From Paenibacillus sp. P25 (GTDB taxonomy: Bacteria > Bacillota > Bacilli > Paenibacillales > NBRC-103111), in the NCBI GenBank assembly GCA_024704175.1, contig CP085629.1, forward strand, positions 5,766,001 to 5,830,000: a DNA stretch of 64,000 nucleotides, given 5' to 3'. Both the position numbers and the translations under genes were made by a program. Below, one piece after another: positions 17,293 to 27,938 of this stretch; position 1 is the stretch's first letter, and every line of letters starts with the position of its first letter. Under the pieces are notes generated by a model, which searched no databases, was not told the origin of the DNA, and saw only the letters and a list, made by a program, of their open reading frames with translations.

Positions 17293-18581
17293 ATGAACAT
17301 TAATATTAACTTCGAGGATCTTTTTAATCAAGAACCCCTAAACTTCTTGTAAGTTGCTCTAAGGACCCTAATGACACTGCAAAAACCGAGGGCCTGTATA
17401 TTGTTGATTTTAAATCAAATAACATTTCTAAAGTTTTGGATGCTGATTGTGGCGGCATTGTATCGTATAATAACGGATATTTCTTAGCTACTAATTCACA
17501 TGGGATACTGAATTTAGACAAAGATTTTAATATTGTAGCTCAACATGAAGTTCCTTATTTAGATGTGCACGGTCTTAAAATGGATAGTAATTCTCTTCTT
17601 TATCTTGCTGAATCCACTCATAATACCATTGGAATTTACCAGCCCGAGCCATTCAAACGGGTAGATGAAATAAAAATATCCGAACACGATTTTGATTATA
17701 ACCATATAAATGATTTGTGGATTGAAGGGAATAGACTATTTGTCTCTATGTTTTCCTACCATGATGCCTGGAGAGAATTAGATGGGGTATATGACGGAGT
17801 TATTTTAGAATATAACTTAGAGGAAAAAGCACTTGTTAATATTCTTCAAAAAAATCTTATGTTTCCACACTCAGTGACGATATTTAATGAATCCTTGCAT
17901 TATTGTGATTCTTTAAATTTAAATCTTAAAAAGGATAACGAGGTTTTAGCACAATTTAGTGGTTTTACAAGGGGTTTGGCATTTGATGGCTGGAATTATT
18001 ATGTTGGACAAAGTACTATGCGGCATGTAAATCGAGTTTTAGTGAATCATAAAAATGTTTCTATTGATCATGGCATCCATATTTTCAACCCTTACAGATC
18101 TACAAATCGTTTTTTACCGCTTCCGGCTAAGCAAATTTATGAAATACTTATTATTAATCAGGAGTTTTATGAAACAAGCACTCTTTCATCAAAAGTTGAA
18201 ATGAAGGACCCTTTATCGATAAAATATCTTAATTCCCCAAAAGATTGGCATGAGCCTGAACAGAATTATCGCTGGATGGCTTCGACTAGAGCTGGTGTTA
18301 AATTATATTCAAATCAACCAGTATTCAATTTATCTATAAATGCACATAATTATTATTCAAGTGATTATTCAGCAAATGTTTTTATAAATAATAAGATTAT
18401 TGGGGAAATTAGGTTTAATCAGAATGGTAGCAACACTTTCCATTTTAAATTAACCGAACCGTTAGAAGGAAATATTTCAATTTTCTTTGAAGTACAAAAT
18501 CTTTGGTCCCCTTCACGAGTAATAGGCAATAATGATGAAAGAAATCTCGGAATTGCTATTGAAAAAATATTTTTATTCTAA
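17293..18581 (+). CDS. TIGR03032/DUF4915-like beta-propeller protein with C-terminal beta module (one frame break)
   Basis: About 429 aa. The N-terminal two thirds (LLVSCSKDPND..., GLYIVDF, VHGLKMD, HINDLWIEG, FPHSVT, FTRGLAFDGWNYYVGQS) look like a propeller of the TIGR03032/DUF4915 type, whose function is unknown. Residues about 315-429 form a separate beta-rich module ending in NDERNLGIAIEKI. Its pattern recalls the C-terminus of the GT-C protein at 28360-30519. The ATG at 17293 follows GTGAGG. The frame changes near 17327-17340, next to CCCC. It is the only plus-strand gene inside the AT-rich island before 48.9 kb and ends at a strong terminator region. Surface-glycan modification is a guess from context. 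Confidence 0.55.
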
Positions 18582-18974
18582 AAATAACGAAAAATTCTGA
18601 ACTTAAAAGAGCTTTTCTAAAAATGAGTCGCACTCCGTCAAAAAGACAACATATTAACCACCTTGTTCAATGAATTCAATGGGGTCGTGGTTCGACCAAC
18701 CTTTCCTGCTTAGGGTCAGGCAAAATATTGAGTAAAAGAAGGTACTCATAGTCTTGAAAACTTTATAAAATAAATGAACATACTTGGAAAAAATCCACCT
18801 GGATTGCCATCTATCAAAACGTTAAAAAGATCGCCAACCACCAAGCAATGTTAGCGAGGTAGGGCGATCTTCTTTTTACTCGCTTAGAGTTTCAATAAAT
18901 CCAATTAGTGAAATCCTGCTTTACGAGTAGTCCCATATCGAGAATGCAGTTGCTAAATCCTAGTTTTATTACTT
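18582..18974. other. Intergenic region at convergent ends
   Basis: 393 nt between the propeller gene and the glycan operon end. The only structure I see is the terminator at 18827-18878. The rest is AT-rich, with stops in all frames and no recognisable gene. Confidence 0.5.
18827..18878 (+). terminator. Terminator, plus strand
   Basis: AAGATCGCC / GGCGATCTT perfect 9-bp stem enclosing a 27-nt loop, then CTTTTTA. It may also serve the minus-strand glycan operon on its other face. Confidence 0.75.
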
Positions 18975-19977
18975 TCAAGCTATTTCCGTCTTTTTATTTG
19001 TTTTTTTCTCTTCATTTTCTAAGGGAACTTTACGAGGGTCCCAATCGTTTGAAAAATTAATTCTTTCTTTTTCTATTACTAAAGGCCTCTTCAATACTTG
19101 TGTATGAATGGAACCAATATATTCTCCAATAATACCAATAAAAAATAATTGCACCGAAGAAAAAAAGAATAAACCAATTATAAGTGGAGCCATTCCTACC
19201 GAAAAATAATTCCAGAAGATCAATTTTGCTATAAAATAAATGATAGCAAACGAAAAACTAATTGCAGACATTACAAATCCTAACATAGCCGCAAGTCTTA
19301 AAGGAACTTTAGAATGGTTGGTTATTCCTAACATGGCTATATCATAAAGAGTATAAAAATTATTCTTTGTAATTCCTCGTTTTCTAGCCGGTTGAACATA
19401 ATTTATTTTATAACTTTCAAACCCAATATCTGAAATAAGCCCTCTAAAATAAGGATATGGATCATCTATTTCTCTTAGTATCTGAATAACATGCTGATCA
19501 TACAAACCGAATCCAGTATTATTTTTTGTTAGTTCTATTTCAGAAACCTTGCTAATGAAATTATAATACATTTTTCTAATGAAAAACATCAAAGGAGATT
19601 CCTCGCTTTGATTCTTAACTCCTAAAACTACTTTATACCCTTCTTCCCACTTTTGAATAAAATCTTTAATCATGAGGGGGATCTTGCAAATCAGCCACTA
19701 GAAGAATAACAGCATCCCCTTTTGATTCAAGAAGCGCATGATACGGAGATCTAATATGTCCAAAATTTCTAGAATTCACTATTATTTTAACTCTGTTATC
19801 TTTTAATGCTAGTTCTTTTAAGATAGAAACTGTACTATCTTTTGATGCATTATCAATAAATATGTGCTCGTAATTATATTCAGGTAATGAATTAAATACT
19901 TCTCTCACTTGCTTGTATAATTCATATACGTTATCTTCCTCATTATAGCAAGGAGTAACAATACTTATTAATTTCAT
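18975..19977 (-). CDS. GtrB/DPM1-like polyprenyl-phosphate glycosyltransferase (GT2, one frame break)
   Basis: About 334 aa. N-terminal GT2 catalytic domain with SIVTPCYNEEDN, IDNASKDST and VADLQDP (DxD-like). Two C-terminal transmembrane helices (residues about 235-300) follow, and GEYIGSIHTQVLKRP, typical of GtrB/ArnC enzymes that charge undecaprenyl phosphate with a hexose. The break sits in a C5 run at about 19676-19680. It is the last gene of the long minus-strand cluster, 11 nt after the transketolase C-half. With GtrA (27939-28352) and the GT-C protein it could form a flip-and-transfer system that decorates the glycan outside the membrane. Confidence 0.85.
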
Positions 19978-19988
19978 ATTATATCTCC

Positions 19989-20906
19989 TTAATTGGAAGA
20001 CAAAAGAGTGAAAATTTTGTTCCAGGTATCTTCCATGATTAATTTATTCCTCAAAAACATCTGACTGCCCACATAATGACAAAACTGGTCTTTTATCCCA
20101 AACCTTAAAAACGGGACACCTTTTCCACTTTCCGCTATTACCTCAGACACAGCGGTGCCAAGTCCACCAATAATGTTGTGTTCTTCTAGAGTAACAATCG
20201 GTATTTTTTTGTTTATAAGTTCAGTAATCATCTCATGATCTAATGGCTTAATTGTGGGAAAACTAATTAATGATGCAGACTTATTTGAAGCTTTTAGACG
20301 TTCGACTAACTTTTGTCCTTCTTCTAACATGTTAGAAGTTGTTAATATACAAACATCTTTACCTTCTGTTAATCGAATTGCTTTTCCAATACTAATAGTT
20401 GCTGTGCTTGAATGGATACAAGGTTCTCCATTCTTACCTAATCTGATATACATGGGCCCTTGGTGATCAAAACTTCTTAGCGTAATTTCTCTCACTTCAA
20501 TAGGATCCCCAGGGCAACATACAGTCATATTAGGCAATGAACGCATAACTGATATATCCTCAATAGCGTGATGCGTTGCTCCTGCTGGACCATAAGATAA
20601 GCCAGCACCTACACCAACCAATCTAACATTGGTATTCATATATGCAACATCAACTCGCACTTGTTCAAAACATCTCATAGTAACAAAGGGAACTATGCTA
20701 TACACATAAACTATCTTACCTGAAAGAGCAAGACCAGCTGCAACACTCACTGCATTTTGTTCGGCAATTCCAACGTTAATAAATCGATCTGGAAACTTTT
20801 TCTCGAACTGTTCTAAAACCGAAAAACCAAGGTCTGGGGTTATTACAAATATTCTATCGTCTTTCTCGGCCTGCTCGGTCAAATATTTAATAAATGTATT
20901 TCTCAT
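19989..20906 (-). CDS. Transketolase C-terminal subunit (Pyr plus C domains)
   Basis: 305 aa, intact. Split transketolase/DXS-like half. FINVGIAEQNAVSVAAG carries the catalytic Glu that activates thiamine diphosphate. ATHHAIEDISVMRSLPN and PMYIRLGKN follow, then a C-terminal Rossmann-like domain with LEEHNIIGGLG. It pairs with the N-terminal half 7 nt upstream. Split transketolases of this kind occur in sugar-modification clusters as well as in pentose metabolism. Its place directly behind CDP-sugar genes suggests C2 ketol transfer onto a keto-sugar nucleotide, which is my inference. Confidence 0.88.
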   Translation of the reverse strand: MRNTFIKYLTEQAEKDDRIFVITPDLGFSVLEQFEKKFPDRFINVGIAEQNAVSVAAGLALSGKIVYVYSIVPFVTMRCFEQVRVDVAYMNTNVRLVGVGAGLSYGPAGATHHAIEDISVMRSLPNMTVCCPGDPIEVREITLRSFDHQGPMYIRLGKNGEPCIHSSTATISIGKAIRLTEGKDVCILTTSNMLEEGQKLVERLKASNKSASLISFPTIKPLDHEMITELINKKIPIVTLEEHNIIGGLGTAVSEVIAESGKGVPFLRFGIKDQFCHYVGSQMFLRNKLIMEDTWNKIFTLLSSN

Positions 20907-20913
20907 TATATTA

Positions 20914-21697
20914 TTACTCCAATTCTTCCATAGCTAGTTGATATTGCTCATCGTTCGGTGATTTATAATGCCATTCCAATTTATCTTCCATAAAAGAGAT
21001 TCCTTTCCCTTTAATAGTATCTGCAATGATGACCCTAGGTCTTTGTTGCGATTTATTAATAAAGACATCGGTTAGTTGCATTACAGAATGGCCATCAACT
21101 ACATGAACATCCCAACCAAATGCTGACCATCTTTCTTTCATGTTTTCCTGGTTTATTATATCATTAGTTCTACCATATCCTTGAAGTTTATTATAATCAA
21201 CAATTGCTGTGAGATTTGTTAAATTTAGAGAAGATGCAAGCATTATTGCTTCCCAAACCGAACCTTCATTACATTCCCCATCACCCAACAAAACATAGAC
21301 ATGACCACTATTTTTAGATTGTCTATTTGCAATCGCCATTCCAACTCCAAGTGATAGACCATGGCCTAAGGAGCCAGCTGATACTTCTATACCCGGTACG
21401 GCCTCCATGTCCAAATGTCCAGGTAATATTCCGTTATCAATATAATATTTATTTAATAGTTCTTTTGAAAAAAAACCTCTTTCGCTTAGAGTAGCATACA
21501 AAGCAGCACTGCCATGCCCTTTACTTAAAATAAACCTATCTCTATCATTTTTTTTGGATTCTCTGGATTAATATTCATAACTTTGAAATATAAAACATAC
21601 AGTATTTCAACAATGGATAAGCAAGTACCTACGTGTGAAGATTTTGAGTAATGGACCATATGAATAATTGATCTTCTAATATTTTTTAAAGTTTCCA
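20914..21697 (-). CDS. Transketolase N-terminal subunit (TPP-binding; one frame break)
   Basis: About 261 aa after repair. SKGHGSAALYATL, GSLGHGLSLGVGMA and the thiamine-diphosphate motif GDGECNEGSVWEA followed by DYNKLQG are textbook. The break is an A8 tract at 21548-21555 (minus strand, Pro-Lys-Lys-Asn codons): nine A restore the frame through FILSKGHG. ATG 21697 follows TAGGAG by 5 nt. It binds the TPP diphosphate and Mg2+ while the neighbouring subunit supplies the catalytic Glu. Confidence 0.88.
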
Positions 21698-21716
21698 TAA
21701 AGACTCCTATTTCGCT

Positions 21717-22583
21717 TTAAAAATCAATTAAAGCCTTTAGTTTTTTTATATCTGCTTCCCATTTTCGGGGTTCAACAGCTCTAGATGCAGCTTCGCCCCA
21801 GATAGGAGTTATATTTGTAATTCCTAAAGAATTAGCTACATGCCAATAAAATTCTTGAATACTTTTTTGCTTCCCTGAACCAACATTATATATACCGCCG
21901 TCTTCAAAGTCAGCGCTTATCATTTGATGATAAACAGATATTACCCTTTCAATTTCAATAAAGTCCCTAACAGAATCAGGTTTAGATAAGCGAGGTCGCT
22001 CACCTTTTTCTAAAGATTTAAGAATGCTAGGAAATAAACGAGAAGAATCTTCTAATTCACCATAAGGTGAAAATAAACGCAACGTGCAAACTTTATAGGA
22101 TTTTAATTTCCCAATCATACTACAATAGTTTGTTCCAGCTAATTTAGTTATACCATATAGATTAACAGGTTCACAATTATCAGTTTCTTTCATTGGTTCG
22201 TGCTTAATTCCATATTCTGACGAGCTCCCTGTATTGATAAAACGCTTAACTCCATTTTCAATACAAGCATCCAGTAGATTTATTGTTCCATCAATGTTAG
22301 TCCTAATAATTAGGTTTTTATCTTGTTGAGAAGCAAAGCCCCCATATGTGGCAACATGAAATACTACATCAGGAACAATGGTTTTAATCATATCAAAAAC
22401 TGCATCTCTATCTGCTAAATCTATATAGAATATATTATCCAACTGGTCCTTATAATTATCCAACCTCCAATAATCAGAATTTCTTCTAGCAGTTATGCTT
22501 ATTTCAAAACCCTTTTCGATGAGGCTTCTTGTAAGGGTTGCTCCTACAAAACCGGTCGCACCTGTTATTAATATCTTCGTCAT
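21717..22583 (-). CDS. NAD(P)-dependent epimerase/reductase, CDP-abequose/paratose-synthase-like SDR
   Basis: About 288 aa extended SDR. Rossmann motif GATGFVGATL, STGSSSEYG-like NTGSSSEYG, catalytic YGITK, RLFSPYG and DFIEIE. In CDP-3,6-dideoxyhexose pathways a protein of this shape reduces the C4 ketone (abequose or paratose synthase). In yersiniose synthesis the reductase YerF acts after C4 branching. It starts at ATG 22583, one base after the rfbG stop, so it is coupled to rfbG, and it precedes the split transketolase. The substrate cannot be fixed from sequence alone. Confidence 0.82.
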   Translation of the reverse strand: MTKILITGATGFVGATLTRSLIEKGFEISITARRNSDYWRLDNYKDQLDNIFYIDLADRDAVFDMIKTIVPDVVFHVATYGGFASQQDKNLIIRTNIDGTINLLDACIENGVKRFINTGSSSEYGIKHEPMKETDNCEPVNLYGITKLAGTNYCSMIGKLKSYKVCTLRLFSPYGELEDSSRLFPSILKSLEKGERPRLSKPDSVRDFIEIERVISVYHQMISADFEDGGIYNVGSGKQKSIQEFYWHVANSLGITNITPIWGEAASRAVEPRKWEADIKKLKALIDF

Positions 22584-22584
22584 A

Positions 22585-23665
22585 TTATTCTTCCTCATTA
22601 TTTCTCAAGTTATTATATTTATCAATTTGATTTAAAGTAAAACTTTGCATATCATTATCATCTTTATAAGCTTTATACCAATCTACTATATAATCTAATG
22701 CGCTATCTAATGTTAACTTTGGCTTCCAACCCAACTCAAATTTTGCTTTAGAGCAATCTAATTTTAAATATCTGGCTTCATGCAGCTGGTCAGAACTATT
22801 TATTTCGTAAATACCTTGGCCCCATTTAGAGCAAAGACGATCAACAATCCAAGAAACAGGCTTTGCATCATTATCCTCGGGCCCAAAGTTCCAGCCATCT
22901 GCAAATTTTTTTCCGTTTTCGTACAATTCCTGTGCAAGAAGTAAATACCCTCTTAAAGGTTCCAAAACATGTTGCCAAGGGCGAATGGCAGATGGATTTC
23001 TAATGGATATTACCTTGTTAGCTAATAGTGATCTCATACTATCAGGAATTAACCTATCAGTTGCCCAATCCCCCTCCTATTACATTACCTGCTCTGGCAG
23101 ATGCTAATGCAACATTGGAATCTTTATTTGAAAAGAATGAATTTCTATATGCACTCGTTACCAACTCAGCGCATCCTTTACTATTGGAATAAGGGTCAAA
23201 CCCACCCATGGGTTCATTTTCTCTGTAGCCCCATAACCATTCTTTGTTCTCATAACATTTATCAGTTGTAACATTTACAACTGCTCTGACTGAACCAACG
23301 TTTCTAATAGCTTCTAGCACGTGAACAGTTCCCATAACATTTATTGAATATGTTTCCACTGGTATTCTATAGGAATCACGAACTAACGGTTGGGCGACCA
23401 TGTGAATTACGATTTCAGGTTTAAATTCTTTTATTGAATTAAACAAGGCTTCATAGTTTCTAATATCTCCAATATCTGTGGAAATATTTTGACTTAAGTT
23501 CGCTAAAGAAAAAAGTGATGGTTCAGTCGGAGGTTCTAATGAAAAACCTTTTACATTAGCTCCTAATTGGAGTAACCATAAAGACAACCAGCTACCTTTG
23601 AACCCGGTATTACCCGTGACGAATACCCTTTTACTTTTCCAAAACTCGTTATTTATTATATCCAT
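22585..23665 (-). CDS. rfbG: CDP-glucose 4,6-dehydratase (one frame break)
   Basis: About 360 aa. VFVTGNTGFKGSWLSLWL is the characteristic RfbG N-terminus. VTTDKCYEN replaces the usual SSxxVYG, then YSNSKGCAE (catalytic Tyr/Lys) and RAGNVIGGG. The frame breaks in a G5 run at about 23072-23076; the next frame opens with DWATDRLIPD, exactly the expected continuation. The start at 23665 overlaps rfbF by 10 nt. It converts CDP-glucose to CDP-4-keto-6-deoxyglucose, the substrate of RfbH. Confidence 0.92.
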
Positions 23666-24450
23666 GTTTTCCAAGGAGCCTTTCCAGTTTTCCATAAATC
23701 CTCCAAATGATTTTTATCTCTTAAGGTATCCATCGGATGCCAAAATCCTTCATGTTTATATGCAAATAATTCATTATTTTTAGCCAACTTTTCCAATGGT
23801 TCTTTTTCAAGTATAATTGATTCTGTTGGGCCACTATCTTTAGAGGTTATATAATTGAATACTTCTGGCTGAAAAACAAAAAAACCAGCATTAATCCAAG
23901 AGCCGTCACCTTTAGGCTTTTCCTTAAAGCCTTGAACTGCATTACTTTCAGTAAGATCAAGGGCACCGAAGCGACCACTAGGTTGGACTGATGTAACGGT
24001 GGCTATTCTACCATGTAATTTATGAAATTCGACCAACTCTTTTATGTTTACATCGGAAACCCCGTCACCATAAGTTAACATAAATGGTTCGTCACCGACA
24101 TATTGCTGTATTCGTTTGACCCGACCGCCAGTCATAGTGTCTAATCCTGTATTGACTAAAGTGACTTTCCAAGGTTCGGCAGAATGTTGGTGGGTCACCG
24201 TATGGTTATCATTTTTGAAATCAAAAGTAACATCTGATTCATGTAAAAAATAATGAGCAAAATATTCTTTAATATAGTATCCTTTGTAACCAAGGCATAT
24301 GATAAAATCGTTAAATCCATATGAGGAATACATTTTCATAATATGCCATAATATAGGACGCTCTCCGATTTCAATCATAGGTTTAGGTCGTAGATGTGAT
24401 TCTTCACTAATCCTTGTACCATATCCCCCAGCTAATAACACAACTTTCAT
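23656..24450 (-). CDS. rfbF: Glucose-1-phosphate cytidylyltransferase
   Basis: 264 aa, intact. VVLLAGGYGTRISEESHLRPKPM is the nucleotide-binding signature of RfbF; MLTYGDGVSDVN, GRVKRI and FWHPMDTLRDK follow. It makes CDP-glucose from CTP and glucose-1-phosphate, the entry step to CDP-3,6-dideoxyhexoses. GGAGG precedes the ATG by 10 nt. Upstream lies 370 nt without a gene and then an IS256 remnant, so this sub-operon is physically cut off from rfbH. Confidence 0.95.
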   Translation of the reverse strand: MKVVLLAGGYGTRISEESHLRPKPMIEIGERPILWHIMKMYSSYGFNDFIICLGYKGYYIKEYFAHYFLHESDVTFDFKNDNHTVTHQHSAEPWKVTLVNTGLDTMTGGRVKRIQQYVGDEPFMLTYGDGVSDVNIKELVEFHKLHGRIATVTSVQPSGRFGALDLTESNAVQGFKEKPKGDGSWINAGFFVFQPEVFNYITSKDSGPTESIILEKEPLEKLAKNNELFAYKHEGFWHPMDTLRDKNHLEDLWKTGKAPWKTWI

Positions 24451-24819
24451 AATATTAAAACCTCCACTAGTGATCTTCTTTGATTATATAGGTCTGACTT
24501 TAATAGTGTCAATTATTGTCTAAAAACTACTAGTGTTGTAATTTCAAGAAAGTGAAATCCCCCTAATAATGAAGGACAAACTAATTTTTTCCTTCCTTAT
24601 TGGTTTCAGGTAGTGTCAAGAAGTTTGTGTACGCAATTTTAGTAAACAAGGTAGGGTATTCCTCAACTATTAGCTCAGAGGTTTTCCAAAGGCTTTATAT
24701 GGAGGGGTGGGCATGATAGGCTAATCTGCCTGGCGATACGAGTTTACGAGGTATCGCCCTTTCGCAAGTCATTATCCCACAGAGGCTCCATGTCTAGTCG
24801 GCTCTGGTGCTCCGTATCG
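24451..24819. other. Intergenic region upstream of rfbF, left flank of IS remnant
   Basis: Contains ACTAGTG repeated in inverted sense (24465-24471 and 24527-24534) and, from about 24612, GTGTCAAGAAGTTTGTGTACG, which resembles an IS256-family terminal repeat. No gene was found. The rfbF promoter must lie here, but I cannot place it confidently. Confidence 0.4.
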
Positions 24820-25905
24820 TTACACAAACATCTCCGTCAATTTCTCCTTGGTTGCAGTGTCACTGAAGCCCCTGATCGAGCGGCCGCTCCAGGTATCGTT
24901 GTAATCCGATGCTTCGAGGTAGACTAGCTTTTCTGCTGCCTCGATATTAGGCAGGCTGTTCGTTGGCCGAAGATGCTTTCGCAATTCCTTGTTTGTTCGT
25001 TCGATCGCATTCGATGTGTTGATCGCAGGTCGAATCATCGGAGGGTATTTGTAATATGCAAGTAGGGTAGGCAATTGGTATTCCCAAGATTTGAGCTCTT
25101 TGGAATATCGCTTGCCCCATTATTATTTCACCATATCGATTCGGCCCTAGCTACGTCTCCGTCTACCGCGGTATAGATGGTTTTGAGGTCGCTCAAGAAT
25201 TCGGTTTTATCTTGTACACGAATTTTGGGCATGGTATTCCGAATTTTATGGACTACACAATGCTGTACATCGGCTTTTGGGTACACCTCCCGAAAAGCAT
25301 CCTCAAGTCCGGAAAGTCCGTCAAACACACCAAGCAATACTTCATGTACACCACGGCGGTATAGGTCTTGAAGGATCTCTTTCCAGCCATTCGAACTTTC
25401 TTGCCCGGTGATGTAAAACCCGAGAATCTCTCTGCGTCCCTGCTCATTGATACCCATAGCCAGATAAACCACCTCGCACTCCACAGTGCTGCGTCTGAGT
25501 TTCAGATACAGTCCATCCAGATAGAGGACCGAATTGCGTTTCTCCAACGGTCGGGACTGCCACTCTTCGACATCCTCGAGCACCGTATTCGTGATATTGC
25601 TTACCGTAGCCGGAGAGTAATGGGTTCCAAACATGGCCTCAATGAACTTCGCGATATCTCGGGTGCTCATCGCGCATTTTACATTTGATGACGGTTTCTT
25701 TGAGCCATCCCTCACGACTTTGGTACGGCTCAAACAACTAAGTCTGAAAATGTCCATTCGATCTCGAGTTTGGGCTTATTCTTTCATACCATGCCGATCC
25801 CGTTACTCCGGAGGATTCTTCTGCCGCTCCAAGATCCAAGCAGTTTCCGTGGTCTTCACCCATGTTCACGAGGTTCGACTTCCCATCTTCCCATTTGCGA
25901 GTACT
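24820..25905 (-). pseudogene. Degenerate IS256-family (mutator-type) transposase
   Basis: The catalytic segments are recognisable in separate frames: STRDIAKFIEAMFG, the first Asp in VLYLDGLYLKLRR, the second in LLGVFDGLSGLEDAF with DVQHCVVHKIRNT, and the Glu in NTSNAIERTNKELRKH. At least three frame changes and a lost N-terminus show decay beyond single sequencing errors. A possible left end lies near 24612. I see no matching right inverted repeat before the IS110 remnant, so the element is truncated. Confidence 0.8.
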
Positions 25906-26050
25906 TTTTGACGACGCGGAAGGATTTACTTTATCGCGTCTTTAAGGTCCTTGAAGATTCCACATATCTGGTACTGGGCATATCTATTCAGGCTAGGCTA
26001 TACGAAGCATCCAAAGCTAATTTAAAGAATTCGCAAAGCGAATAAACACA

Positions 26051-26240
26051 TTCTGGCAGGCATCCACGGCTTTAAAGCACCTTCGTTCCATCCCCATCAT
26101 CGATCTGATCTACGCCGCTGACATTTTAGTGGAGATGTGCTGGAATATCGATCGTTTCACCGAACAAGTTGCGGTGGCCAAGTATCTCACGAAGCGCAGA
26201 CATCATTCCGGTACTTGCCAATGGCGTAATATCCCGGGGT
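26051..26240 (+). pseudogene. IS110-family transposase fragment (Transposase_20 region)
   Basis: A 60-codon stretch reads LRSIPIIDLIYAADILVEM, then IDRFTEQVAVAKYLT and HHSGT. This follows the IS110/IS1111 C-terminal pattern LxSIPGIGPVxAAxILAEIGDIxRF...ALAKYAGL...QSG. The flanking parts are out of frame or missing. It lies next to the IS256 remnant on the opposite strand, between rfbH and rfbF. Confidence 0.6.
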
Positions 26241-26354
26241 TATACGCTGCGACATACAAATTTCTTGGCATCTATTCAAGCTATAAAGGGAACTTGGCCC
26301 TCTCGTGAATGGACTTTCGCCGACTAGAAAATGCGTGTTATTGGTACGCTCAAT

Positions 26355-26389
26355 AAACAAAAACGTACGTGACAGTAAATCACGTACGT
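26355..26389 (-). terminator. Terminator after rfbH
   Basis: Perfect 10-bp stem ACGTACGTGA / TCACGTACGT with a 7-nt loop, followed on the minus strand by TTTTTGTTT. It lies 9 nt from the rfbH stop, so the upstream operon ends here. Confidence 0.9.
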
Positions 26390-26397
26390 ATTGCGGA

Positions 26398-27934
26398 CTA
26401 ACCTTTTAATTTAACAAATTCTCTAATCTTTGAAACCATGTAATCTATCATACTATTTGTAAGCCCTGGATAAACTCCTACTAAGAAGGTATCATTTAAT
26501 ATTTTATCTGTATTTTTTAGTTTGTTATGGATCCGATAATTAACTTCTTGAAAAGCTGGTTGTCTTGTCAAGTTCCCAGCAAAAAGCATTCTTGTTTGAA
26601 TTCTATTCTGTTCTAAAAAATTAACAATTTCATTTTTACTAAATTTCGCATTATCGTTGACAGTCAAAATAAATCCAAACCAACTCGGATCTGAATTTTC
26701 TGTTGCATGCGGCAAAATAAAATAATCATTTAAATCCTTTAAACCATCAAGTAGTCGGTTAAAGTTGTTTTTACGAGCTTCTACAAAAGTGGGTACTTTC
26801 TTTAATTGTTCAACACCAATTGCCGCTTGCATATCCGTCACTCGCAAATTGTAACCAATATGGGAATATGTGTACTTGTGGTCATATCCAAAGGGTAATG
26901 TACCTAATTCCCAACCAAATCTTTTTTACAAGTGTTATCACATCCAGAAGGACACCAGCAATCACGCCCCCAGTCTCTAAATGATTCAATAATCATCTTC
27001 AGTTGGGGATCGTTAGTGTATACAGCCCCTCCTTCTCCCATAGTCATATGGTGTGGAGGGTAGAAGCTTGAAGTAGCGATATGGCCAAATGTACCTGTCA
27101 ACTGCCCGTTAAATCTAGAACCAAGGGCATCGCAATTATCTTCAATGACCCATAAATTATATTTTTTGCTACTTCCATAACTTTATCAAGCCTAAATGGA
27201 TTTCCCATTGTATGGGCGATCATAATTGCCTTTGTCTTTTCTGTGATGGCATTTTCTATCTGATCTGCTAAGATATTATAAGTACCTAGATCCACATCTA
27301 GAAAAACCGGGATAGCTCCATTTTGAATAATAGGTGTGACAGTAGTAGGGAAACCAGTCGCTACTGTAATTACCTCATCACCAGGCATAACTCTTCTTTC
27401 GCCAAGTTTCGGTGAAGTCAAAGATGAAAATGCTAGCAAGTTAGCCGATGAACCGGAATTAGTTAGTAAGGAATATCGAACACCGATAAATTCAGCAAAA
27501 TCTTTTTCAAACTGTTTATTAAAGCGACCTGCTGTTAACCAGAAATCAAGCGAGGAATCAACAAGACTAACCATTTCTTTCTCATCATAAATTCTCCCAC
27601 CATAATTCACAAAAGTATTATTTTCATCAAAAGTGTCATCTTTTTTATGAAATAAATCATAAAATTGTTCAACTTTCTCGAGTATTTCTCTTCTTAATAA
27701 TTTTTCAAGAACATTCTTTGGAAGATCCTTAACGAAAGTGAGTTTGTCCAGTGACAAAATTATTTTTTGATTATTATTAAAAGAAAATGTACCATACTCA
27801 TCAATAGCTAAATCATATGTTTCAGAGGTGCTTTTTTCAACTATGAAAACTGTTGCATTGTTTTTTTCTAAATCGAGTATAACATACAAGTTTCCTTCAT
27901 TATCCTTCACAATACTTCCTACCTTAATATTCAT
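26398..27934 (-). CDS. rfbH: CDP-4-keto-6-deoxyglucose 3-dehydrase E1 with N-terminal extension (at least two frame breaks)
   Basis: About 512 aa after repair. PLP and [2Fe-2S] enzyme that removes the C3 hydroxyl. Active-site SSFYPPHHMTMGEGG contains the His that replaces the usual PLP Lys. The cluster-binding segment RDWGRDCWCPSGCDNTC has its cysteines. TNSGSSANLLAF, PGDEVITVATGFPTT and FAGNLTRQP are also typical. Breaks lie at about 27165-27175 and 26920-26930 (T-runs). The first 70-75 residues form an extra beta-rich segment (KVGSIVKDNEGNLYVIL...) absent from the 437-aa Salmonella RfbH. I see no E3-type reductase gene for it in the window. Confidence 0.9.
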
Positions 27935-27938
27935 TTGT

